The notes beneath the pieces are model-generated. The model worked only from the letters and a program-made list of their open reading frames with translations, did no database searches and was not told where the DNA came from. 64,000 nt of DNA from Flavobacteriaceae bacterium (GTDB lineage Bacteria > Bacteroidota > Bacteroidia > Flavobacteriales > Flavobacteriaceae): contig JADHME010000002.1 of assembly GCA_016780245.1 (NCBI GenBank), positions 1 through 64,000 of the forward strand, written 5' to 3'. Positions 9,509 to 17,400 of this stretch are shown piece after piece. Each line of letters begins with the position of its first letter. Positions within the stretch are counted from its first letter, which is position 1. The translations under genes and the position numbers were made by a program.

Positions 9509-10972
9509 ATGAAAAAATTAAGTTTATTACTTCTCTCTTTACTTTTATTGATTGTTGGTTGTAAAAAAGCTGATGATAACGATGATCCAAATATTATAAG
9601 ACTTGAGACTGATCTAGAAGTCAGTGATTTTATATGGAGAGGTTTAAATCAATATTATTATTGGCAAGAAACTGTTTCGAATTTATCTGATTCAAAATTA
9701 GATAATGAGGCTGAATATGCATACTATTTGAGTCAAAATTCAGATCCTGACTCTTTTTTTAATTCACTTTTACATCCTGATGACAGGTTTAGTTGGATAG
9801 TTGACAATTATGTAGATTTAGAGAACATGCTTCAAGGTATTTCAGATTCTGACGGAATGGAGTTTGGATTGTATGTAGAGTGCAATGATCAAAACGTTTT
9901 TGGATTTGTTAGGTATGTTCATAAAAATTCTGATGCTGAATCAAAAGGTGTAAAAAGGGGTATGCTTTTTAGTGAGATAAATGGAAATAGATTAACTCGA
10001 GATAATTATAGAGACCTTCTTTTCAATAATCAAAGTAACTCATATTCAATAAAATTCTCACAGCTGAGTTACAATCAAAATAATCAATGTGCTAACATTA
10101 TACCAGGCTCGGATAGCATAACTCTTGTTAAATCAAGGTTGGTTAAAAATCCTGTGCATATATCTAAAATATTAGAAGTTGATGGTAAAAAAATTGCATA
10201 TTTAATGTATAATCAATTTTTAGGAGTAGTTGATTCTGAAAACAAAGATTACAACCTAGAGTTAAATAATATTTTTTCTAACTATAAATCAGAAAATGTT
10301 GATGAACTTATAATTGATCTAAGATATAATCCAGGTGGAAGAATTAATACATCTATTAATCTTGCATCTATGATTACAGGTCAATTTAATAATCAAATAT
10401 TTGCTAAGGAAAGATGGAACTCTAAATTAATGAATTACTGGGAGGAAAATAATCCTGAAGCACTAGTAAATAGATTTACTGATAAGCTTGATAACAATAT
10501 TCCTATAAGCTCATTAAATTTAAACAAACTATTCGTAATTACTACCTCAAGATCAGCATCTGCAAGTGAGTTATTGATTAATGGTCTTGACCCATATATT
10601 GATGTTATTCATATTGGAGATTATACTGTTGGAAAGAATCAGGGCTCAATAACAGTTTATGATTACATAAACGATTCTAGAGATAAAAACCCTAACCATA
10701 AATATGCAATGCAGCCAATAGTATTGAAAATAGGAAATGTTGCCGGTTACACAGATTTTCCTGATGGTCTTACTCCTGACATAATTAAAAAGGAGTCAAT
10801 ATCAAATCCTGGAATTCTTGGAGACCCTGAAGAACCTCTTTTGAAAATTGCATTAGATAATATTAGAGGTATTCAAACTTCGATAAGTCAAACTGAGAAT
10901 TATAAACAAATTGATAAGCCAACTGATAAAATTTATCAAAGAATTGAAGTAAATAAGAAGACTATAGAATAG
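9509..10972 (+). CDS. S41 family (C-terminal processing-like) protease, lipoprotein
   Basis: The 487-residue protein starts with a lipoprotein signal (LSLLLLSLLLLIVGCKK), so it should be anchored to a membrane through Cys 18. A PDZ-like region follows (about residues 115-195, with SDAESKGVKRGMLFSEING), then the S41 catalytic domain. The likely catalytic serine is in TTSRSASASELL and the general-base lysine in YTVGKNQGS. It may degrade envelope or extracellular proteins. Its stop abuts the stop of the convergent carB gene (TAGCTA). Confidence 0.85.
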   Translation: MKKLSLLLLSLLLLIVGCKKADDNDDPNIIRLETDLEVSDFIWRGLNQYYYWQETVSNLSDSKLDNEAEYAYYLSQNSDPDSFFNSLLHPDDRFSWIVDNYVDLENMLQGISDSDGMEFGLYVECNDQNVFGFVRYVHKNSDAESKGVKRGMLFSEINGNRLTRDNYRDLLFNNQSNSYSIKFSQLSYNQNNQCANIIPGSDSITLVKSRLVKNPVHISKILEVDGKKIAYLMYNQFLGVVDSENKDYNLELNNIFSNYKSENVDELIIDLRYNPGGRINTSINLASMITGQFNNQIFAKERWNSKLMNYWEENNPEALVNRFTDKLDNNIPISSLNLNKLFVITTSRSASASELLINGLDPYIDVIHIGDYTVGKNQGSITVYDYINDSRDKNPNHKYAMQPIVLKIGNVAGYTDFPDGLTPDIIKKESISNPGILGDPEEPLLKIALDNIRGIQTSISQTENYKQIDKPTDKIYQRIEVNKKTIE

Positions 10973-13825
10973 CTACTTGGTTAAGTACATTTTTCTTCTA
11001 GAATATAATTCAAAGAATTCATCATCATTTAAATCATCTATAAATAATATACTCTCACCGGTACTTTTCATTTCCGGACCAAGTTGTTTGTTAACATCAG
11101 GAAATTTATTAAAGGAGAATACAGGTTGTTTTATTGCATAGCCTTTAAGTTCTGGCTTAAACTTAAAATCTTTTAACTTATTTTCCCCCAGCATTATTTT
11201 TGTTGCATAATTTACATAGGGCTCTTTATATGCCTTAGAAATGAATGGAACTGTTCTGGATGCCCTTGGGTTAGCTTCAATAATAAATACCTTATCATCT
11301 TTAATCGCAAATTGTATATTAATTAAACCAACCGTATTTAAAGCTAAGGCAATTTTTTTTGTATGGTCTCTAATTTGTTTTACAGTAAATTCACCAAGAT
11401 TAAATACTGGAAGAGTTGCATTTGAATCACCAGAGTGTATTCCACATGGCTCAATATGTTCCATAATTCCAATAATATACACATCTTCACCATCACATAC
11501 AGCATCAGCTTCAGCCTCGATTGCTCCATCTAAATAGTGGTCTAATAATAATTTATTATTAGGAATTTTTGATAGTAGATCTACAACATGTTCCTCGAGT
11601 TCTTCTTTATTAATAACAATTTTCATTCCTTGACCACCTAATACATAGGATGGTCTTACTAGTATTGGGAAATTAAGTTTATTTGATAATTCAACAGCTT
11701 CTTTTGCACTTGTAGCAACTCCAAAATCCGGATAAGGTATATTGTTATCTTTTAGCAAATTGGAAAAGCTACCTCTATCTTCGGCTAAATCAAGAGATTT
11801 AAACTCTGTACCAATAATCTTAATATTGTAGCGATCAAGTTTTTCAGCAAGTTTAAGAGCAGTTTGACCACCTAATTGAACAATAACACCTTCAGGTTTT
11901 TCATGCCTAATTATATCATAAATATGTTCCCAAAATACTGGTTCAAAATACAGTTTATCAGAGATATCAAAATCGGTTGAGACAGTTTCAGGGTTACAAT
12001 TTATCATGATTGTTTCATATCCACATTCACTAGCAGCAAGAACACCATGCACACAGCAATAATCAAATTCAATACCTTGACCAATTCTATTAGGACCAGA
12101 GCCTAAAACAACAATTTTTCTTTTATTAGACACAGAGCTCTCATTTTCAGAAAACTCAGTATTTTCATTAGTCTTTATTTTTTCTTCAAATGTAGAGTAG
12201 TAGTAAGGAGTTTGAGCAGGAAATTCAGCAGCACAAGTATCAACTAATTTATAGACTCTTTTGATATCTAATTCGTCTCTTTTATTATAAACTTCACTTT
12301 CAAGACATCCAAGCATATATGCAATTTGTCTATCAGCAAAGCCTTTTTGTTTTGCTTCTAAGAGTAAGTCATAATCAATTTTGTCAATATTAGTTTTGGA
12401 AATCTCTTTTTCAAGAATGTGAAGTTCTTCATATTGTTTTAAAAACCACATATCAATCTTAGTCAAATCATATATCCTATCTAATGGAATACCTGCTTGA
12501 ATAGCATCATAAATGACAAATACTCTATCCCAACTTGCATTTGTTAGTTTACTTATTATAGTGTTATAATCTTTATGACCTTTTCCATCTGCACCTAATC
12601 CGTTTCTTTTAATTTCAAGAGATTGAGTTGCTTTATGAAGAGCTTCTTGAAATGAACGGCCTATTCCCATAACCTCACCCACAGCTTTCATTTGTAAGCC
12701 AAGAGTTCTGTCAGATCCCTCAAATTTGTCAAAATTCCATCTAGGGATTTTTACAATTACATAGTCTAATGTAGGTTCAAAAAGAGCAGAAGTAGATTTA
12801 GTAATTTGATTATTTAACTCATCTAAAGTATAACCTAAAGCAAGTTTAGCAGCAACTTTTGCAATTGGATACCCGGATGCCTTAGATGCTAATGCAGATG
12901 ATCTTGAAACTCTTGGGTTAATTTCAATTGCAATAATATCTTCTTTCTCATCAGGACTAACAGCAAATTGAACATTACATCCACCAGCAAAATCCCCGAT
13001 GCTCTTCATCATTTTAATAGCCATATCTCTCATTCTCTGATATGTTGTGTCGGATAACGTCATAGCAGGTGCTACAGTTATTGAATCACCTGTATGGATA
13101 CCCATCGGATCCATATTTTCAATTGTACAGATAATTACAATATTGTCATTCTTATCTCTAAGGAGCTCTAACTCATATTCTTTCCAACCTATTAAAGCCT
13201 TGTCGATTAATACTTCGTGTATAGGAGAAGATTCAAGGCCTCTGGTAAGTAAATCATTAAATTTTTCTTCCTCAAATACTATAGATGCTCCAGTACCTCC
13301 AAGTGTAAATGAAGGTCTAATTACCAGAGGAAAACCAAATTTTTGTGCAATTTCTTTACCTTTTAAAAAAGATGAAGCACTTTCAGCTGGAGCTACTGGA
13401 ATATTAATTTCATTTAATAGGGTCCTAAACTTTTCTCTATCCTCTGTAATCTCAATTGCATCAATGTCAACGCCAATAATATCAACATTAAATCTAGACC
13501 AAATCTCTTTTTCTTGAGCTTCAATACACAGATTTAAAGCAGTTTGACCTCCCATTGTTGGGAGAACTGCGTCAATATCATTATGGATTTCTAATATTTC
13601 AATTATGGATTTTGTTGTAAGAGGCTTTAAATATATATGATCTGCCATGGAAGGATCAGTCATAATTGTAGCAGGATTAGAATTAATAAGAATAGTCTTA
13701 ATTCCATCTTCCTTTAATGATCTCAAAGCCTGAGAGCCGGAATAATCAAATTCACAAGCTTGACCAATAATTATAGGTCCTGAGCCGATTATAAGAATTG
13801 ATTTAATTTTTTTATCCTTGGGCAT
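10973..13825 (-). CDS. carB: Carbamoyl-phosphate synthase large subunit, without allosteric domain
   Basis: CarB makes carbamoyl phosphate from bicarbonate, ammonia supplied by CarA and two ATP, for pyrimidine and arginine synthesis. Two homologous ATP-grasp halves are present: the first starts with SILIIGSGPIIIGQACEFDYSG and the second at about residue 570 with VVLGSGPNRIGQGIEFDYCC. The protein stops at 950 residues, just after LGPEMKSTGE, where E. coli CarB continues for about 120 residues into the MGS-like regulatory domain. From memory, flavobacterial CarB proteins of this length are usual, so this is a lineage trait and not a truncation. It follows rpmH and its terminator; carA is 25 kb away. 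Confidence 0.95.
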   Translation of the reverse strand: MPKDKKIKSILIIGSGPIIIGQACEFDYSGSQALRSLKEDGIKTILINSNPATIMTDPSMADHIYLKPLTTKSIIEILEIHNDIDAVLPTMGGQTALNLCIEAQEKEIWSRFNVDIIGVDIDAIEITEDREKFRTLLNEINIPVAPAESASSFLKGKEIAQKFGFPLVIRPSFTLGGTGASIVFEEEKFNDLLTRGLESSPIHEVLIDKALIGWKEYELELLRDKNDNIVIICTIENMDPMGIHTGDSITVAPAMTLSDTTYQRMRDMAIKMMKSIGDFAGGCNVQFAVSPDEKEDIIAIEINPRVSRSSALASKASGYPIAKVAAKLALGYTLDELNNQITKSTSALFEPTLDYVIVKIPRWNFDKFEGSDRTLGLQMKAVGEVMGIGRSFQEALHKATQSLEIKRNGLGADGKGHKDYNTIISKLTNASWDRVFVIYDAIQAGIPLDRIYDLTKIDMWFLKQYEELHILEKEISKTNIDKIDYDLLLEAKQKGFADRQIAYMLGCLESEVYNKRDELDIKRVYKLVDTCAAEFPAQTPYYYSTFEEKIKTNENTEFSENESSVSNKRKIVVLGSGPNRIGQGIEFDYCCVHGVLAASECGYETIMINCNPETVSTDFDISDKLYFEPVFWEHIYDIIRHEKPEGVIVQLGGQTALKLAEKLDRYNIKIIGTEFKSLDLAEDRGSFSNLLKDNNIPYPDFGVATSAKEAVELSNKLNFPILVRPSYVLGGQGMKIVINKEELEEHVVDLLSKIPNNKLLLDHYLDGAIEAEADAVCDGEDVYIIGIMEHIEPCGIHSGDSNATLPVFNLGEFTVKQIRDHTKKIALALNTVGLINIQFAIKDDKVFIIEANPRASRTVPFISKAYKEPYVNYATKIMLGENKLKDFKFKPELKGYAIKQPVFSFNKFPDVNKQLGPEMKSTGESILFIDDLNDDEFFELYSRRKMYLTK

Positions 13826-13843
13826 AAAATCACACTAAAATAT

Positions 13844-13869
13844 AAAAAAAAAGGTGCCATAAAAGCACC
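13844..13869 (-). terminator. Intrinsic terminator of rpmH
   Basis: On the minus strand a GGTGC / GCACC stem with a 7-base loop is followed at once by a run of nine T. It lies 23 bases past the rpmH stop, between rpmH and carB, so carB should have its own promoter or depend on read-through. Confidence 0.75.
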
Positions 13870-13891
13870 ATCTAAAAAAAGTTATTAAAAA

Positions 13892-14050
13892 TTATTTCTT
13901 ATGACGAGATTCGTCTGATACAGATAATTTTTTTCTGCCTTTAGCTCTTCTACTAGCAAGAACTCTACGTCCATTTGATGTAGACATTCTGTCCATGAAA
14001 CCATGCTTATTTCTTCTTTTTCTCTTAGATGGCTGATAAGTCCTTTTCAC
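13892..14050 (-). CDS. rpmH: 50S ribosomal protein L34 (bL34), GTG start
   Basis: This gene is too short for the supplied ORF track. The minus strand from a GTG at 14050 encodes 52 residues, beginning M(V)[17 protein letters not shown], the standard L34 sequence, and ending SDESRHKK, which includes a short C-terminal extension. It has its own -7 box and terminator. The dnaA and rnpA genes that flank rpmH in many bacteria are absent, as is common in Bacteroidetes. Confidence 0.96.
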   Translation of the reverse strand: MKRTYQPSKRKRRNKHGFMDRMSTSNGRRVLASRRAKGRKKLSVSDESRHKK

Positions 14051-14071
14051 AATTGACTATTTAATCGGACG

Positions 14072-14079
14072 CAAATATA
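14072..14079 (-). promoter_or_regulatory. -7 box of rpmH
   Basis: The minus strand reads TATATTTGCG, a match to TAnnTTTG, ending 21 bases before the rpmH start. No clear TTTG box is seen at the -33 position. Confidence 0.55.
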
Positions 14080-14119
14080 ATATCTTTTTATTCAACTTCA
14101 TATAAATATTTTTAAATTG

Positions 14120-14127
14120 TAAATTTG
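14120..14127 (+). promoter_or_regulatory. -7 box upstream of the TPR-like membrane protein
   Basis: TAAATTTGC matches TAnnTTTG and ends 8 bases before the ATG at 14136. It is divergent from the rpmH promoter in the same intergenic stretch. The short spacing suggests a very short or absent leader. Confidence 0.5.
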
Positions 14128-14135
14128 CACTAAAT

Positions 14136-14651
14136 ATGATACCAAAAATTATTAAGCTTATAGCATCTATTTCTCTTTTTGGATACGGAGTATACCAAAT
14201 AACAGAAACATTTATAGGAAATGGAATTTTCCTAATTATTCTTTCAATTCTTCTAGTAGTTTTATATTTCAAAAATGAAGTTTTAATATTCGCTTTCTTA
14301 AGTTTAAGAAAACAAGATTTTGATAGAACTGAAAGAATACTAAAGCTAATTAAGAATCCAAAGTCTGCTCTAGTAACAAAACAGCAGGGTTTCTATCATT
14401 ATCTAAATGGTTTAATACAATCTCAGAAAAATCTAACAATTGCTGAAAAACATTTCCGTGAAGCACTAAAATTAGGTTTAAGTATGAGTCATGATATTGC
14501 TATGGCTAAACTAAGTCTAGCTGGAATAATGATGCAAAAAAGGAGAAAAAGAGAGGCCCAATCATTACTAACTGAAGCAAAATCTTTCGATAAACACAAT
14601 ATGCTTACTGCTCAAATAAAGTTAATGCAAGAGCAGATGAAAAGAATTTAG
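14136..14651 (+). CDS. Small membrane protein with TPR-like C-terminal region, function unknown
   Basis: This 171-residue protein is not one I can name. Residues 1-25 and 30-50 form two closely spaced membrane helices (IIKLIASISLFGYGVYQI and GIFLIILSILLVVLYF). The rest is helical and looks like two or three degenerate TPR repeats, for example HYLNGLIQSQKNLTIAEKHF followed by AMAKLSLAGIMMQKRRKREA. A cytoplasmic protein-binding platform anchored at the inner membrane is a reasonable guess only. Confidence 0.6.
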   Translation: MIPKIIKLIASISLFGYGVYQITETFIGNGIFLIILSILLVVLYFKNEVLIFAFLSLRKQDFDRTERILKLIKNPKSALVTKQQGFYHYLNGLIQSQKNLTIAEKHFREALKLGLSMSHDIAMAKLSLAGIMMQKRRKREAQSLLTEAKSFDKHNMLTAQIKLMQEQMKRI

Positions 14652-14686
14652 TAATAAGTTTTTTTTATCAGAAATAGATTTTTTTT

Positions 14687-14694
14687 TATCTTTG
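14687..14694 (+). promoter_or_regulatory. -7 box upstream of the GNAT-like gene
   Basis: TATCTTTGC matches TAnnTTTG and ends 19 bases before the ATG at 14714. The region upstream is a T-rich run, so a -33 box cannot be judged. Confidence 0.5.
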
Positions 14695-14713
14695 CTGTCC
14701 GACTTTTTTATTT

Positions 14714-15007
14714 ATGAGTGATATTACTATTGAAAATAATGAGTTTTTAAGACAATTTGAAGTCAAAGTTTCAGACTCATTAGCAAGAATAGAATACGCT
14801 GAACAAGAAAGAAAAATTTTCTTAACTAAAATTCACATACCTGATACAATTAAGGATAAGTCTTTTGAAGAAGAATTCATAATTAAGGTTTTAGAATTCA
14901 TTGAGAGTAAAAATTTGAGGGTTGTGCCAACCTCCCCTAGAATTGCTGGTTTTGTTAGAAAAAACAAATCCTTTAAGCATTTATTACCTGTCGGAATAAA
15001 GCTTTAA
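14714..15007 (+). CDS. Small GNAT-like N-acetyltransferase family protein
   Basis: At 97 residues this matches the mini-GNAT type (COG2388-like predicted acetyltransferases). Recognisable parts are the early strand pair LARIEYAEQERKIFLTKIHI, a helix around FEEEFIIKVLEFIESKNLRV, and VVPTSPRIAGFVRKNK, which resembles the P-T-CP-F block of that family. The cysteine usual in that block is not present. The substrate is unknown. Its stop abuts the stop of mtaB (TAATTA). Confidence 0.65.
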   Translation: MSDITIENNEFLRQFEVKVSDSLARIEYAEQERKIFLTKIHIPDTIKDKSFEEEFIIKVLEFIESKNLRVVPTSPRIAGFVRKNKSFKHLLPVGIKL

Positions 15008-16336
15008 TTAAATTGCAAATCCTTCTGTATCAATTTCATTAAATTTCATTTGTTTAATGGTCCCTGCCAATTTTGGATCCCAAATTGTTCTAAAACGAAT
15101 ATAGTTTTCAGAGAAACCTTCAATATATCCATTCTTATTTTCTGACTCAAATAAAACATTATTTGTAGTACCAATATTACTTTTATAAAAATCAGATTTT
15201 TTTCTACTTGATAGAAGCCTCAAAAGCTTACTCCTTTTAGATCTAGTGTTTGAATTAACAATTCCAGGTAAAGTTATTGCGTGGGTATTGTCTCTTTCAG
15301 AATAAGTAAATACATGGAGGTATGACACATCTAGTGCCTCTATAAAATTCATGCTTTCTAAGAATTTATCATCGTCTTCTCCAGGAAAACCAACTATTAC
15401 ATCTACTCCGATTGAAGCGTCTGGCATTAATTCCTTAATCATTTCGATTCGACTTTTATATAAACTTGAATCATATCTTCTTCTCATTAGCTTTAAAACA
15501 GAGTCACTTCCACTTTGAAGTGGAATATGAAAATGGGGAACAAATTTTTCACTTTTACTTATGAATTCAATTATTTCATTAGTCAATAAATTAGGTTCAA
15601 TTGATGATATTCTAAACCTAATATTTGTTTCTAGATTTTCAATCTCTTTAATTAAATCGTAAAAATTATATTTAATATTTGACTCATGATTTTTACCAAA
15701 ATCACCAAGGTTAATACCAGTTAGCACAATCTCTTTTATTTCCTGAGAATCAATTTTTCTTATATTTTTTAAGACATTATCTATGCTATCACTTCTAGAT
15801 TTGCCTCGTGCAAGTGGTATTGTACAAAAGCTGCATTTATAGTCACAGCCATCCTGCACTTTTAGGAATGCTCTGGTTCTATGATTTAATGAATAGCTTT
15901 CTTTAAATATGTTCACCTCATTTATATTACATGAATGAACTTTATTAGAGAGATCACTATCAATATTTTTTAAATAATCCAATAAGTTAAACTTATCTGA
16001 TGCACCAAGGACTAAATCTACTCCATCAACATCAAGCAGCTCTTTAGGTTTTAATTGTGCGTAACATCCTATGGCAGCAATAAATGCATCTGGATTGATT
16101 TTTTGTGCCTGCTTTACATAATACTTGAATTTTTTATCTGCATTTTCCGTCACAGAGCATGTATTAATAACATATGCATCTGCATGATCATTAAAATCAA
16201 CAATTTCGTAATCGTTTTCTTTTAAGGATTTTAATATATATGAAGATTCAGAAAAGTTTAATTTACAACCTAGTGTGAAAATAGCAACAGAGGAAATCTT
16301 TCTTTTAGACTTATAAGATACGGATATTGAAGACAA
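15008..16336 (-). CDS. mtaB: tRNA t6A37 methylthiotransferase (radical SAM), TTG start
   Basis: MtaB adds a methylthio group to t6A at position 37 of tRNAs, forming ms2t6A. The N-terminal UPF0004 domain carries its cluster cysteines in TLGCKLNFSES, INTCSVTENA and AIGCYAQLKP. The radical SAM site follows as GCDYKCSFCTIPLARG, and a TRAM-like domain ends the 442 residues. Among MiaB-like families TLGCKLNFSES points to MtaB. No ATG is available near the N-terminus; the predicted start is TTG at 16336, 11 bases after rpmE2, so translation probably depends on the upstream gene. Confidence 0.88.
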   Translation of the reverse strand: MSSISVSYKSKRKISSVAIFTLGCKLNFSESSYILKSLKENDYEIVDFNDHADAYVINTCSVTENADKKFKYYVKQAQKINPDAFIAAIGCYAQLKPKELLDVDGVDLVLGASDKFNLLDYLKNIDSDLSNKVHSCNINEVNIFKESYSLNHRTRAFLKVQDGCDYKCSFCTIPLARGKSRSDSIDNVLKNIRKIDSQEIKEIVLTGINLGDFGKNHESNIKYNFYDLIKEIENLETNIRFRISSIEPNLLTNEIIEFISKSEKFVPHFHIPLQSGSDSVLKLMRRRYDSSLYKSRIEMIKELMPDASIGVDVIVGFPGEDDDKFLESMNFIEALDVSYLHVFTYSERDNTHAITLPGIVNSNTRSKRSKLLRLLSSRKKSDFYKSNIGTTNNVLFESENKNGYIEGFSENYIRFRTIWDPKLAGTIKQMKFNEIDTEGFAI

Positions 16337-16347
16337 AACTTGGATTT

Positions 16348-16776
16348 TTAAGAATCAGATTCTTCTTCAGAGGATTCGGAAGTAGCCTCTTCAACAGGTG
16401 CCTCAGCAGTAGCCTCTTCAACAGGTGCCTCAGCAGTAGCCTCTTCAACAGGTGCCTCAGCAGTAGCCTCTTCAACAGGTGCTTCAGCAGTAGCCTCTTC
16501 AGAAGCAGGTGAATCGCCAGAGACTGACTGGTTGAAGTTTGCATATTTACTTCTAAACTTATCAACTCTACCAGCAGTATCTACAAGTTTTGACTTACCT
16601 GTGTAATAAGGATGAGATGTTCTTGAAATCTCTAATTTAAAAAGTGGATATTCTACACCATCAATCTTAGTAGTTTCTTTTGTATCTACTGTTGATTTAG
16701 TAATAAATACATCATTATTAGACATATCTTTAAACGCTACTAATCTATAGTTTTCAGGATGTGTATTACTTTTCAT
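16348..16776 (-). CDS. rpmE2: 50S ribosomal protein L31 type B (bL31B) with acidic repeat tail
   Basis: Residues 1 to about 83 are a standard type B L31: [41 protein letters not shown]. The zinc-binding cysteines of type A are absent, so this form needs no zinc. Ordinary B-type proteins end near residue 85-90, but this one goes on to 142 with four copies of EEATAEAPV and an acidic Ser/Glu end. The tail is probably disordered and is encoded by almost identical 27-base repeats. mtaB follows after 11 bases. Confidence 0.93.
   Translation of the reverse strand: MKSNTHPENYRLVAFKDMSNNDVFITKSTVDTKETTKIDGVEYPLFKLEISRTSHPYYTGKSKLVDTAGRVDKFRSKYANFNQSVSGDSPASEEATAEAPVEEATAEAPVEEATAEAPVEEATAEAPVEEATSESSEEESDS
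16385..16492 (-). repeat. Four tandem 27-bp repeats in rpmE2
   Basis: Four head-to-tail copies of a 27-base unit (plus-strand start GCCTCTTCAACAGGTGCC) occupy 108 bases. Three are identical and the fourth differs at one base; a partial fifth follows. The unit is in frame and encodes EEATAEAPV, so copy number changes keep the reading frame. Near identity at synonymous positions points to recent expansion. Confidence 0.95.
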
Positions 16777-16792
16777 AGCTTAAAAGTGAGTG

Positions 16793-16800
16793 CAAATTTA
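16793..16800 (-). promoter_or_regulatory. -7 box of rpmE2-mtaB
   Basis: The minus strand reads TAAATTTGCAC, matching TAnnTTTG, 16 bases before the rpmE2 start. The 21 bases at 16790-16810 are identical to those around the rpsL -7 box at 56591-56611. Confidence 0.6.
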
Positions 16801-16835
16801 AAATTTTTTTCATATATCCTATCATTATAATTGCT

Positions 16836-16843
16836 TAATTTTG
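16836..16843 (+). promoter_or_regulatory. -7 box of the DUF4199 gene
   Basis: TAATTTTGC matches TAnnTTTG and ends 24 bases before the ATG at 16868. It overlaps the TTG that the ORF track used as a start, which argues that the TTG is not a start codon. Confidence 0.6.
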
Positions 16844-16867
16844 CTTTTCACATTTAACACAAACAAA

Positions 16868-17392
16868 ATGATACAAACTAATGGAACAATAAAATCAGTA
16901 ATAATTAATTATGGGCTTCTTCTAGGGGGAGTTACAGTTGCATTTGCACTGATGTTATTCTTAATGGACATGAACATCGAACAAGGTTCTCTTCAGAATA
17001 TTGTAGGCTTTATTCTAACTGTTGGAGCTATTGTATTTGGACAATTAGCTTTCAAAAAAGCAAATGAAGGCTTCATAAGCTTAGGAGAAGGATTTAAAAT
17101 AGGACTTGGTATTTGTGTGGTGGGGTCAATTGTTGGTCTTATATATGGAATTTTTCAGATGACAGTCCTTGATCCAGAAACTATGACTAAAGTAATGGAG
17201 TATTCAATTGATCAGGCAATTCAACAGAATCCTGAGCTTACAGATGAAATGATAGAGGCAATTGAGGGTAGTATTGAATTTTTCACTTCTCCTTCAATGA
17301 TTGCTGTATTTGGTCTTGGATCAGCTTTATTTTTTGGAAGTATAATTTCATTAATAACCGGATTAGCACTTAAGAAAAATAAACCTGCTTAA
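16868..17392 (+). CDS. DUF4199 family membrane protein
   Basis: This 174-residue protein has the DUF4199 layout: four hydrophobic segments at about 12-35, 42-60, 68-95 and 140-165, a pair of glycine-rich helices, and an acidic loop (DPETMTKVMEYSIDQAIQQNPELTDEM) between the third and fourth. The motif YGIFQMTVLDPE is typical. The family is widespread in Bacteroidetes and has no known function. The ATG at 16868 is chosen because the track's TTG lies inside the promoter box. It is eight bases upstream of a GT2 gene, an association I recall as common in flavobacteria. Confidence 0.8.
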   Translation: MIQTNGTIKSVIINYGLLLGGVTVAFALMLFLMDMNIEQGSLQNIVGFILTVGAIVFGQLAFKKANEGFISLGEGFKIGLGICVVGSIVGLIYGIFQMTVLDPETMTKVMEYSIDQAIQQNPELTDEMIEAIEGSIEFFTSPSMIAVFGLGSALFFGSIISLITGLALKKNKPA

Positions 17393-17400
17393 TTAAATTT

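Noticed and set aside
13047-13517. 156-residue plus-strand ORF opposite carB
   Set aside because: It is antisense to conserved ATP-grasp sequence, with no recognisable domain or promoter.
10973-13825. Truncated carB pseudogene
   Set aside because: Both ATP-grasp halves are intact, and 950 residues is, from memory, the usual flavobacterial length.
13892-14135. Replication origin near rpmH
   Set aside because: dnaA, rnpA and DnaA-box clusters are not present; rpmH is not linked to the origin in Bacteroidetes as a rule.
14057-14272. 71-residue minus-strand ORF over the start of the TPR-like gene
   Set aside because: It crosses the rpmH promoter region and is antisense to the TPR-like gene, with no motif support.
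16311-16565. Open frames in both strands across the rpmE2 tail (Leu/Arg/His-rich and Ser/Phe/Arg-rich repeats)
   Set aside because: They are shadows of the in-frame 27-base tandem repeat; a repeat whose length is a multiple of three keeps all six frames open or closed together. rpmE2 explains the locus.
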